The position numbers were made by a program, and so were the translations under genes. Below are positions 1 to 5,469 of a stretch of DNA of 7,240 nt, in pieces. The first letter of the stretch is position 1, and each line of letters starts with the position of its first letter. This stretch comes from CAZESH01 sp964514665 (lineage in GTDB: Bacteria > Bacillota > Bacilli > Paenibacillales > KCTC-25726): the NCBI GenBank assembly GCA_964514665.1, contig CAZESH010000232.1:1-7240 (forward strand), in the 5' to 3' direction. The notes under the pieces were generated by a model. The model was not told where the DNA came from, made no database searches, and worked only from the letters and a program-made list of their open reading frames with translations.

Positions 1-982
1 GGAAAACGTTGGCCCAGACCCCGCTGAAATGAATATGCCCGCCGAGCGGCAAGCCTTCAATCGGCATGGCCCCGGCCAGCATGTGCAAATGATCGGCATC
101 CGTTTGCTCGGAAGCCTTGCGCAGCAAACGATGAATACGGGCAAGCAGCTTCAGCGGATCCTTGTCGGGTGCGGGCCGCAGCTCCACCAGCGGAAACCAA
201 ATGCCGCCGTTTTGCGAAACAACGGCATCGCAGCCCAGCTTCCCCCTGCGGGGGAAAAAACGATCCGCCGGTGCGAGCCCTCCGTCACCGTCAACCAGCA
301 CCAGCTCCAAATCGGCGCCAAGCATCACTTGCCGGCTGCCTTCCTGTCCGCCCGTTTCCGCCCTCAGCTCGCGGTCAAAACGGTTCATCGCCTTGACAAA
401 GCATTGTCCAATACCGCCGGACAGGCTCGGATAGGGATCAATCTCGGCAACGTAAAGGCGGCTGCCCGCTTCTCTGACAATAGAGACAACCGCATAATCG
501 AGGTCCAATGCATGAACCGCTTTCTGCGCCAGCGAGCCGATTTTGTTCAGCCATCTTTGCATGCGGGAATCGGCCAATTGCAAGTAGGTATTCCCCGAAC
601 GCAGTCCTTCCCGGGCCGATTCCCCCGTTGAAACGGAAACGCCGGTTTCGAAAACGGACAAAGCTTGCAAATTAAAGACAGGAACCGCATACCTTTTCAT
701 GAACAGAAAAGAATTGCTTTTCCCGCGATTTTTGCGGTTTGAGCGCATGTACCTAATACCGTTGAGCGCCAAGCGTTCTCTCATTTCCTCACGGTCAAGG
801 CAAGCTTGAACAGCCTGCTGGGAATTCAGGCTGACCGCATGATCCGGCACCGGGACGCCTTCCCCCCAAGGAATGATCACCCGGCTGCGAAGCTCAGCGG
901 GAAGCTTTTCGCCATGCATCACGTTAAGATTGTCGATAGCGGCAGCCTCGTCCCGACGGCGAAACCAAACATAAGCTTCCAT
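1..982 (-). CDS. Putative amidoligase (phiEco32-like COOH-NH2 ligase type 2) with ATP-grasp-like N-terminus, 3'-truncated by window edge
   Basis: The frame is open from ATG at 982-980 to the left edge (327 complete codons, no stop), so the C-terminus is missing. A GAGGAG ribosome binding site sits 5 nt upstream of the ATG. Residues about 52-80 (SLNSQQAV, then GIRYMRS) and 97-187 (RYAVPVFNL, LDLDYAVVSIV, EIDPYPSL) follow the order of an ATP-grasp domain. The central nucleotide-binding part is nearly absent, and the usual terminal ExN motif reads EID. From about residue 218 comes the ligase domain: LGADLELVLVDGDG (221-), GCDAVV (250-255), VELRPAP (266-272) and GLPLGGHIHFSG (310-321). The family is predicted to join carboxyl and amino groups using ATP through a glutamine-synthetase-like fold; the substrate is unknown. 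Its position just downstream of cotE on the same strand suggests a spore-related peptide or protein modification, which is inference. Family assignment is fairly sure, function is not. Confidence 0.82.
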   Translation of the reverse strand, partial: MEAYVWFRRRDEAAAIDNLNVMHGEKLPAELRSRVIIPWGEGVPVPDHAVSLNSQQAVQACLDREEMRERLALNGIRYMRSNRKNRGKSNSFLFMKRYAVPVFNLQALSVFETGVSVSTGESAREGLRSGNTYLQLADSRMQRWLNKIGSLAQKAVHALDLDYAVVSIVREAGSRLYVAEIDPYPSLSGGIGQCFVKAMNRFDRELRAETGGQEGSRQVMLGADLELVLVDGDGGLAPADRFFPRRGKLGCDAVVSQNGGIWFPLVELRPAPDKDPLKLLARIHRLLRKASEQTDADHLHMLAGAMPIEGLPLGGHIHFSGVWANVF

Positions 983-1026
983 GCAAGCTCCTCTTTTCCA
1001 TACGGATCCGCGGATCTTAAAGCAAA

Positions 1027-1050
1027 CAAGAGGGCTTTCGCGCCCCCTTG
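1027..1050 (-). terminator. Strong hairpin between cotE and the amidoligase gene, terminator-like
   Basis: On the minus strand a 9-bp stem (CAAGGGGGC with GCCCTCTTG, one G-U pair) encloses a GCGAAA loop and is followed by TTTGCTTT. The A/C opposition at 1031/1046 on the plus strand is a wobble only on the minus strand, which fits a minus-strand RNA hairpin. It lies 85-108 nt after the cotE stop and 44 nt before the amidoligase ATG. The T-run is interrupted, so termination may be partial. Between this hairpin and the next gene there is also a 12-nt palindrome, GATCCGCGGATC (1005-1016). Confidence 0.55.
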
Positions 1051-1056
1051 CATACC

Positions 1057-1073
1057 GAAAAAGCCCGGCTTTT
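1057..1073 (-). terminator. Small hairpin with T-run downstream of cotE
   Basis: On the minus strand AAAAGC and GCTTTT pair around a CGG loop, and the sequence continues as TTTTT then C. The stem is short (6 bp, half of it A-T). The 3' part can instead pair with 1105-1115 (CCGAAAACCCG with CGGG..TTTTCGG, 11 bp with a 2-nt bulge), which would be mutually exclusive with the small hairpin. Confidence 0.4.
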
Positions 1074-1078
1074 ACGAT

Positions 1079-1099
1079 AAAAAGGCATTCGCCCTGCCC
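1079..1099 (-). terminator. Possible first terminator after cotE
   Basis: On the minus strand GGGCA...TGCCT (or GGGC-GAAT-GCCT) forms a short stem directly followed by TTTTT. It begins 36 nt after the cotE stop codon, the expected place for an intrinsic terminator, but the stem is only 4-5 bp. Confidence 0.35.
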
Positions 1100-1134
1100 A
1101 AGCACGGGTTTTCGGCATATCATACTGCATCACA

Positions 1135-1707
1135 TTAACTCAAATCATCTTCAAGCAATTCGGGATCAAGGTCTTCATAGTCGTCATCTTCATCGCTGCC
1201 CGCAAAATCAAAGTCCTTATCCTCAAAATCATCGCATCCTCCCGGGACAACGGCTACACAGACTTTGGTTTCAGCGATCATTTCCACCTGGAATTCCCGT
1301 TCGACACGAATGGTTATGCTGTCACCCGAGGAAGAAACGTTGGCTTCCACGCAGTTCGGCTCCTGTGTGGCCAAAGCCGTGACTTCCTCCGTACCTGCCC
1401 TGTACTTGGGATCCAGATAAGTCAGCGGAACCAGTTCAACATAAGATATGGTTTCCTTTGCAACGTCCGTTTTCGAATTTTTGTCGTAGGAATACCAAAT
1501 GTTGGTATCGTAAGTACCGATTACTTCAATCCCGTCGCCTGATCTGCTCGCTTCGTACTCATGGTTAATAATCCAGGCGCCGAGTATGCTTGACGGTTTA
1601 TTGGGCGGAGTAATGGTATGCTTCGTTTGGGAAAAACTACGACCTTTGCCGCTTACAGCTTTTGTGATGATTTCTCTGAATTCCATATCTTTATCCGCAA
1701 TTGACAT
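1135..1707 (-). CDS. cotE: Outer spore coat morphogenetic protein CotE
   Basis: The 190-residue product closely resembles Bacillus subtilis CotE (about 181 aa) over the whole length: EFREIITKAV near the N-terminus, KPSSILGAWIINHEY (37-51), the WYSYDKNSKT segment (71-80), EPNCVEA (116-122), VEREFQVEMIAETKV (135-149), then a strongly acidic tail from about 159 (EDDDYEDLDPELLEDD). CotE forms the layer between inner and outer coat of the forespore, in the mother cell, and recruits most outer coat proteins. The ATG at 1707 is preferred over the upstream in-frame ATGs at 1746 and 1725. It has the sequence GGAGGAGG 8 nt upstream, and the predicted transcription start lies at about 1744, so the upstream starts would be at or near the very end of the mRNA. 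The Asp/Glu-rich tail is longer than the core needs and ends in LEDDLS. The product is intact, and the assignment is confident from sequence resemblance. Confidence 0.93.
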   Translation of the reverse strand: MSIADKDMEFREIITKAVSGKGRSFSQTKHTITPPNKPSSILGAWIINHEYEASRSGDGIEVIGTYDTNIWYSYDKNSKTDVAKETISYVELVPLTYLDPKYRAGTEEVTALATQEPNCVEANVSSSGDSITIRVEREFQVEMIAETKVCVAVVPGGCDDFEDKDFDFAGSDEDDDYEDLDPELLEDDLS

Positions 1708-1715
1708 CCTCTCAA

Positions 1716-1723
1716 CCTCCTCC
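1716..1723 (-). promoter_or_regulatory. Ribosome binding site that sets the cotE start
   Basis: Minus-strand GGAGGAGG lies 8 nt before ATG 1707. It overlaps the codons that a start at 1746 or 1725 would use, so it argues for the shorter 190-residue protein. Confidence 0.85.
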
Positions 1724-1750
1724 ATACAATCAATCGAATCATTCACTTAA

Positions 1751-1780
1751 ATTGTATGCAGGGCATTCGTCTAGAGTGAC
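1751..1780 (-). promoter_or_regulatory. Mother-cell sigma-E/sigma-K type promoter of cotE
   Basis: The minus strand carries CATACAAT at 1758-1751, an exact match to the sigma-E -10 consensus CATACANT and a near match to the sigma-K form CATAnnnTA. CAC at 1778-1776 stands 17 nt upstream, as expected of the sigma-K -35 (mACm). No good sigma-E -35 is visible. B. subtilis cotE is known to have one sigma-E and one sigma-K promoter. The predicted transcription start is about 1744, giving a leader of about 37 nt. Confidence 0.62.
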
Positions 1781-1820
1781 AAAAACTTTGGGCAACTTCT
1801 ATTGCGACAGCTTGAAAAAC

Positions 1821-1852
1821 GCAAAAAATCCGGTGCCATCCGGTTTTTTTGC
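1821..1852 (-). terminator. Intrinsic terminator of the aromatic acid exporter gene
   Basis: On the minus strand GC-AAAAAA-A-CCGG, a six-base loop (ATGGCA), then CCGG-A-TTTTTT-GC gives a 12-bp stem with a single A/A mismatch. It starts 14 nt after the stop of the 1867-2811 gene. The run of T in the 3' arm serves as the U-tract. The stem is nearly symmetric, so it could also work on the plus strand, but no plus-strand gene precedes it. Confidence 0.8.
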
Positions 1853-1866
1853 TGATAGGAAGCGGT

Positions 1867-2811
1867 TTAAACGCTCTGCTTGACCTCTTTGGAAATCTTC
1901 AAATATCCTTTTAATTCAAGAATAAGCTGAAAAATCGAGGATCTCACCTCAAATTCGCTGCGGCTGGCCGGCAGCTCCATCCGTTTAAACTGCTCTTCCA
2001 AATGCAGCAGCTTTTTCTCCACATTGCCCATATAGTGCTCTTCCTTGACATCCCGGCTCAAATCATCGAACAGATCCGCCACCATGCTGCAGTGCGGCAA
2101 ATTCTCGTATACGCGCGACATCAACGCCAGCATGCGCTGGATGGAATCGAGCTGGGTGCGCCTCATTTGGAAATAAGGCGTCCAGTGATCCTCTGTTCTG
2201 AACAAGGCATTCTCCAGCGTGGCAGCGGCCAAACGGCAGCCTTCGGTCACACCGGCATTGGCCTCGATGATCTCGCTGCCTAACCACAGATAGTCAATAT
2301 CCCGCAGCTGCGTGGCCATTTGGCTGAAAATGGTGGAAAAGCTCTCCTCTACCCGCTTTCGAATGTCTCTCAGTTTGTTTTCCGATCCCGGCATGTAAAT
2401 AATGTTAAACAAGGTCGCCGATCCGAATCCGACAGCCAGCAGTGCGATTTCGTTCAGCATGATAGGAAAGGATAGCTCGGGCAGCTGATACACATGAAAG
2501 AGAATGACCGAGCCGGTCACGATACCGTCCTTCATCCTCAGCTTTGAGAGCAGTGGATAAACGACCAGAATAAAAATCGCGATCGACCATAGATAAAAAC
2601 CGAACAAATAGAAGATCAGAGAACCGAACAGCAGCCCCAGTATCGAAGCTCCGATGCGCTGCACCGCGCTGATCAGACTCCTTTTTCTCGTCACATCCAC
2701 ACCCAGAACAGCCAACAAACCGGCGGAAAAGACAAAGTTCAATGAAAAAAACTGGGCCGCATAGATCGCCGCAATCGCGGCGACGGCTGTCTTGAGCACC
2801 CGAATCCCCAT
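1867..2811 (-). CDS. Aromatic acid exporter family membrane protein (ArAE_1 / DUF939 type)
   Basis: The product is 314 aa. The N-terminal half has hydrophobic segments at about 5-27, 29-40, 52-71, 73-89, 97-112 and 118-138. The segment AGLLAVLGVDVTRKRS (30-45) and the pattern of a small-residue-rich first helix (KTAVAAIAAIYAAQFF) are typical of the family. Residues about 140-314 form a soluble, charged, probably helical C-terminal domain (VEESFSTIFSQ, DHWTPYF..RRTQLDSIQRM, LLHLEEQFKRMELP). Related proteins are assumed to export aromatic or other organic acids across the cytoplasmic membrane; the substrate here cannot be told. ATG 2811 is chosen because GAGGGA (2818-2823) lies 6 nt upstream. 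A longer frame from TTG 2859 has no ribosome binding site, and its start lies inside the terminal inverted repeat at 2850-2861. A terminator follows at 1821-1852. No convincing promoter was found in the 2824-2955 leader. Confidence 0.88.
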   Translation of the reverse strand: MGIRVLKTAVAAIAAIYAAQFFSLNFVFSAGLLAVLGVDVTRKRSLISAVQRIGASILGLLFGSLIFYLFGFYLWSIAIFILVVYPLLSKLRMKDGIVTGSVILFHVYQLPELSFPIMLNEIALLAVGFGSATLFNIIYMPGSENKLRDIRKRVEESFSTIFSQMATQLRDIDYLWLGSEIIEANAGVTEGCRLAAATLENALFRTEDHWTPYFQMRRTQLDSIQRMLALMSRVYENLPHCSMVADLFDDLSRDVKEEHYMGNVEKKLLHLEEQFKRMELPASRSEFEVRSSIFQLILELKGYLKISKEVKQSV

Positions 2812-2817
2812 TAGCCA

Positions 2818-2823
2818 TCCCTC
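2818..2823 (-). promoter_or_regulatory. Ribosome binding site of the exporter gene
   Basis: Minus-strand GAGGGA lies 6 nt before ATG 2811 and decides between this start and the in-frame TTG at 2859. Confidence 0.7.
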
Positions 2824-2849
2824 ATTTTGACTTTCTTGATGTGCTAGGA

Positions 2850-3247
2850 GTCTGTCCAACGCAGAGATTTAAGTGAATATTTATTTAAATCCTGTTATGC
2901 GAAAGTTGCTTTGAGTATTTAGCACGCTAACGCTTGCGGACATTACGGAGTAAGCAGGGGAGAGTCCCGATTCGGGTTCTCTTGCTTTCCACAAGGGTGT
3001 CTGTATGACCAGTCCGAACCTGACAGACCAAGAACCATCGAAGCATTTTGCATAAAGGGAAGTTCTCCGACATTTCATGGTTCTAGGTCTCTCAGGTCCT
3101 CCCTTTTGTAAGGAAAGCAAAAAAAACCGAATCGGAACCCTCCCCTCTTTCTTTGAACATCCGCAAGCTCTGCAAGCTTATACGATCTTTCAAACCAACT
3201 GCACGATGTTGTTTAAATATTCATCCTTTTATCCTCGTCGGACAGAC
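2850..3247. repeat. 398-bp imperfect inverted repeat, MITE-like, around structured element copy A
   Basis: The two ends are inverted repeats: GTCTGTCCAACG at 2850-2861 against the complement of 3236-3247 (GTCTGTCCGACG, 11 of 12). After exactly 12 poorly matching bases on each side, TGAATATTTA (2874-2883) matches the complement of 3214-3223 (10 of 10). Further in, GCTTGCGGA (2932-2940) is matched by the complement of 3160-3168, and then the closing stem of copy A begins. The whole intergenic space between the exporter and the carboxypeptidase is therefore one large palindrome that ends 9 nt from the carboxypeptidase stop codon. No transposase is encoded. The flanks (CTAGGA left, CCTTAGG right) give no exact target duplication. 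A non-autonomous mobile element is the likeliest reading; the outer arms are absent around copy B. Confidence 0.65.
2956..3146 (-). ncRNA. Candidate structured RNA, copy A of a two-copy dispersed element
   Basis: About 191 nt. Its parts are: a closing stem 2956-2978 with 3125-3146; a second stem GCTTTCC 2984-2990 with GGAAAGC 3112-3118; an inner helix 3018-3038 with 3077-3097 (21 positions, only C/C and A/A mismatches), extended by two pairs to 3016 and 3099; and a loop of 38 nt holding a small hairpin (3058-3061 with 3065-3068). The 33 nt at 3009-3041 are identical to copy B at 5526-5558. Imperfect pairs at 2963/3139, 2966/3136, 3017/3098 and 3061/3065 are A/C on the plus strand and hence G-U on the minus strand, so the RNA is assigned to minus. 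It lies downstream of the carboxypeptidase gene and 133 nt ahead of the exporter gene's ribosome binding site. I do not recognise the class. It could be a stand-alone small RNA, a leader or UTR element, or a mobile element whose hairpin is used as DNA. Confidence 0.6.
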
Positions 3248-3256
3248 CCTTAGGTT

Positions 3257-4777
3257 TTATATCTTGTAGATGCCTTTGAATTTCCGTTCCAGATAGTCGG
3301 TCAGATAGCTCGGATTCAGCTCTTCACCGGTTACGCTTTGAATGATTTCGGCAGGCGTCAAGAGCGCGCCGAAGCGGTAAATCTTCTCACTCAGCCACAT
3401 CTTGATCGGCGCCAGCTCGCCGCGTTCAACCTTTTGCTCCAGATCCGGCATTTCCCGCTGCAGCGTGTGCATGATTTGAGCCGCATACATATTGCCGAGC
3501 GCATAGGAAGGAAAATATCCGAAGTCGCCGCCGGACCAATGCACATCCTGAAGTACGCCTTCGCTGTCATTGGAAGGTGTAACGCCCAAGTATTCAGCAT
3601 ATTTGGCGTTCCAAACCCCGGGAAGCTCATCGACCTTGATTTCGTCGTTAATAAGTCCTTTTTCCAGCTCGTAACGCACCATAATATGCAGATTATAAGT
3701 CAGCTCGTCAGCTTCAATGCGGATCAGACCCGGCTCCGCTTCATTGACGGCGCGGTAGAATTCCTCCGCATCCCGTCCTGCCAGCTCCTGCGGAAACAGC
3801 TTCGCCAAATCGGCAAAATACCGCTTCCAGAAAGGCCGGCTCAGGCCGATAAAGTTCTCCCAGAAGCGCGACTGCGATTCGTGAATGCCCATCGAAGCGC
3901 CGGAGCACAAAATCGTGCCGCGCAGCTCGTCGGAAATATTCTGCTCATAAAGCGCATGTCCGCCCTCATGAATCGTGCCGAACAGAGCGAAGGTCAGATC
4001 GTTCGGCTTGAAATTGGTGGTGATCCGCACATCTCCGGGGTTGATCCCTGTGGCAAATGGGTGCACGCTCTCATCCAAACGGCCCGCGGCAAAATCATAG
4101 CCCATCTGCCGCAAAATAAATTCGCTGAATTCGCGCTGCTTCTCCTTGGCGTATCCTTTATATAGGAAGCCGGTTTCCGGTTTATCCGCGGCATTGCGGA
4201 TTTGCGCCACAAGCGGCACGGTTTTTTCCTTGACAGCCGCGAATACCCGTTCCAACTGCGGCACGGTCATGCCCGGCTCATAGATATCAAGCAGCGTGTT
4301 GTATTTGTTGCCCTCATAGCCCCAATATTCCAGAAACTCCTGCTTGAAGCGGACGATTTTCTGCAAATACGGGCGGAACAAAGCAAAATCGGAATTGTGC
4401 TTGGCTTCCTCCCACACCGATTCCGATTGCGAGACCAAAACGACATACTGCTGATATTTTTCCGCCGGCAGCTTTTTGCTGCGTTCATAATCCTTTTTGC
4501 ATTCCTCGACCAGTCTTTGATCGATCCGCTCGAGCTTCTCGAATGCTTCGGGCTGGGAAAAGCGCTCGATATATCCGCCCATTTCATCGGATACCGACAT
4601 TTTGAACACTTCCGTGGAAAGCTCCCCGATTACCTGTGAACGCCCCTCTACGCCTTTTTTCGGTGCTCCGGTGCGCAGATCCCACTGCATCAGCTCAACG
4701 GCCTCGCTGTAATGCTTGATCTTTGCGACAAGGGCACGAAATTTGGAATGCTCATGCAGCACTTGCTGTTCGCTCAT
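3257..4777 (-). CDS. Metallocarboxypeptidase of family M32 (Taq carboxypeptidase type)
   Basis: This is a 506-residue cytoplasmic zinc enzyme that removes C-terminal amino acids from peptides. All motifs known for family M32 are present in order: HPF (239-241), DVRIT (249-253), the zinc-binding HEGGH (270-274), HESQ (299-302, E300 as third metal ligand), IRIEAD (352-357) and GVLQDVHW (407-414). The 30-residue distance from H270 to E300 fits characterised members, and the length is normal for the family (B. subtilis YpwA is about 500 aa). ATG 4777 has GAAAGGAG ending 7 nt upstream. A promoter lies at 4820-4848. No terminator was seen after the stop: 9 nt later the large inverted repeat begins, so the transcript may run into structured element copy A. 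It is intact and probably monocistronic, with a role in peptide turnover inferred from the family. Confidence 0.95.
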   Translation of the reverse strand: MSEQQVLHEHSKFRALVAKIKHYSEAVELMQWDLRTGAPKKGVEGRSQVIGELSTEVFKMSVSDEMGGYIERFSQPEAFEKLERIDQRLVEECKKDYERSKKLPAEKYQQYVVLVSQSESVWEEAKHNSDFALFRPYLQKIVRFKQEFLEYWGYEGNKYNTLLDIYEPGMTVPQLERVFAAVKEKTVPLVAQIRNAADKPETGFLYKGYAKEKQREFSEFILRQMGYDFAAGRLDESVHPFATGINPGDVRITTNFKPNDLTFALFGTIHEGGHALYEQNISDELRGTILCSGASMGIHESQSRFWENFIGLSRPFWKRYFADLAKLFPQELAGRDAEEFYRAVNEAEPGLIRIEADELTYNLHIMVRYELEKGLINDEIKVDELPGVWNAKYAEYLGVTPSNDSEGVLQDVHWSGGDFGYFPSYALGNMYAAQIMHTLQREMPDLEQKVERGELAPIKMWLSEKIYRFGALLTPAEIIQSVTGEELNPSYLTDYLERKFKGIYKI

Positions 4778-4819
4778 TTTATTGCTCCTTTCTTTGCCAA
4801 AAAACGGATTCTTTCATCG

Positions 4820-4848
4820 ATCATAAGGTTATTTTAACCAATCTTCAA
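4820..4848 (-). promoter_or_regulatory. Sigma-A-type promoter of the M32 carboxypeptidase gene, with a palindrome in the spacer
   Basis: The minus strand reads TTGAAG (4848-4843), a 17-nt spacer, then TATGAT (4825-4820), 43 nt ahead of the ATG. The spacer contains the inverted repeat GGTTA-TTT-TAACC at 4827-4839 (plus-strand reading), which occupies most of the space between the two boxes and would suit a repressor operator; that role is inference. Confidence 0.65.
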
Positions 4849-4849
4849 C

Positions 4850-4875
4850 AAAAAAACGAGCATTCGCCGCAATCG
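4850..4875 (-). terminator. Probable intrinsic terminator after the DUF309 gene
   Basis: On the minus strand CGA-tt-GC, a seven-base loop, then GCTCG form a 5-bp stem with a 2-nt bulge (4875-4857), followed at once by seven T (4856-4850). It starts 25 nt after the DUF309 stop codon. The stem is weak but the T-run is good. It directly abuts the -35 box of the carboxypeptidase promoter. Confidence 0.5.
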
Positions 4876-4899
4876 ACTAGCTTTCGCGTTCCACGGTCT

Positions 4900-5436
4900 T
4901 CAGCATGGCGAATTTCTTTTGTCCAGCTCTTGTTGGCGTTTGGCGATCACATCGGAGCGGTCGCGAAGCTTATGCCGATCGATCAGCTCCCGGCTGCCCG
5001 GGTCGCTTGGTGCGCACCAGCTTGTTCCCAAAGCTTCACTGCGCAATCGGCAATAACACAGCAGGCCATCATCTTGGATCGGCAGGTCGAGATCTGTAAA
5101 CTTCCAGTCCATGCCTTCTCTGCGCGCTTCCAATAGCTGCAGCCTGTCCCTTAGCATGGCGATTAAAAGCGGGGCATCCAGCCCCAGCTGTGCAAGCACA
5201 TCCTGCCGCGCGTTGCGCAGCGCCGCTTTGAGCATTTTGACCGCGCCGGCTGCATTTCCTCTGCGCTCGTGGTAAACGGCCACCGCGATCTGAATCAAAG
5301 CCGCCCATGTGGTCGAGCGCTCGCTGTCCGCATCTTGTTTCCAGTTCCCCTCCATGATCTCGTGGCACTCAAAATAATCCCTGTATGCATGAAACTGGAT
5401 TAAGTAATCGAGATAAGCCTGCGGATATTGTTTCAA
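4900..5436 (-). CDS. DUF309 family protein, TTG start
   Basis: The product is a soluble 178-residue protein. Its N-terminal half carries the DUF309 signature YRDYFECHEIMEGNWK (18-33) with the conserved H25-E26...E29...W32, followed by ALIQIAVAVYHERRGNAAGAVKMLKAA (46-72), the usual second helix pair. The pattern suggests a small helical bundle. No biochemical role is established for the family, so none is offered. The C-terminal third (from about 110) is charged and ends with RDRSDVIAKRQQELDKR. The start codon is TTG: AAGGAG lies 10 nt upstream, no in-frame ATG is near, and MKQYPQAYLDYL aligns well with what DUF309 proteins start with. The nearby ATG at 5446-5444 is out of frame. The leader contains structured element copy B ending about 17 nt before the ribosome binding site. 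Confidence 0.85.
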   Translation of the reverse strand: MKQYPQAYLDYLIQFHAYRDYFECHEIMEGNWKQDADSERSTTWAALIQIAVAVYHERRGNAAGAVKMLKAALRNARQDVLAQLGLDAPLLIAMLRDRLQLLEARREGMDWKFTDLDLPIQDDGLLCYCRLRSEALGTSWCAPSDPGSRELIDRHKLRDRSDVIAKRQQELDKRNSPC

Positions 5437-5446
5437 GTTGATCCAT

Positions 5447-5452
5447 CTCCTT
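5447..5452 (-). promoter_or_regulatory. Ribosome binding site of the DUF309 gene
   Basis: Minus-strand AAGGAG stands 10 nt before TTG 5436. The long spacing and the TTG start predict modest translation. The site lies 17 nt beyond the 3' end of structured element copy B. Confidence 0.65.
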
Positions 5453-5469
5453 ATTTCTGCGTGTGCAAT

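Noticed and set aside
29..631. A 200-codon plus-strand open frame
   Set aside because: It is antisense to the amidoligase gene, whose minus-strand frame is open through the whole region and carries recognisable motifs and a ribosome binding site.
806..1138. A 110-codon plus-strand frame over the cotE-amidoligase gap
   Set aside because: It covers the start of the amidoligase gene and the terminator hairpins, and shows no ribosome binding site or recognisable domain.
2881..3120. A 79-codon minus-strand frame across structured element copy A
   Set aside because: In copy B a single-base deletion just after the same ATG shifts the frame and gives a stop after eight codons, so the shared sequence is not conserved as protein.
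2956..3146. Reading the element as 6S RNA or a T-box leader
   Set aside because: Length and long-hairpin shape recall 6S RNA, but two near-identical cores within 3 kb and a fully paired inner helix do not fit. I saw no T-box TGGNACC-type sequence and no adjacent terminator/antiterminator pair.
2956..3146. Retron non-coding RNA
   Set aside because: The closing repeats and long hairpin are reminiscent, but no reverse transcriptase is encoded beside either copy in this window.
3338..4165. A 275-codon plus-strand open frame
   Set aside because: It lies wholly antisense to the M32 carboxypeptidase, which has every family motif. It has no family resemblance of its own.
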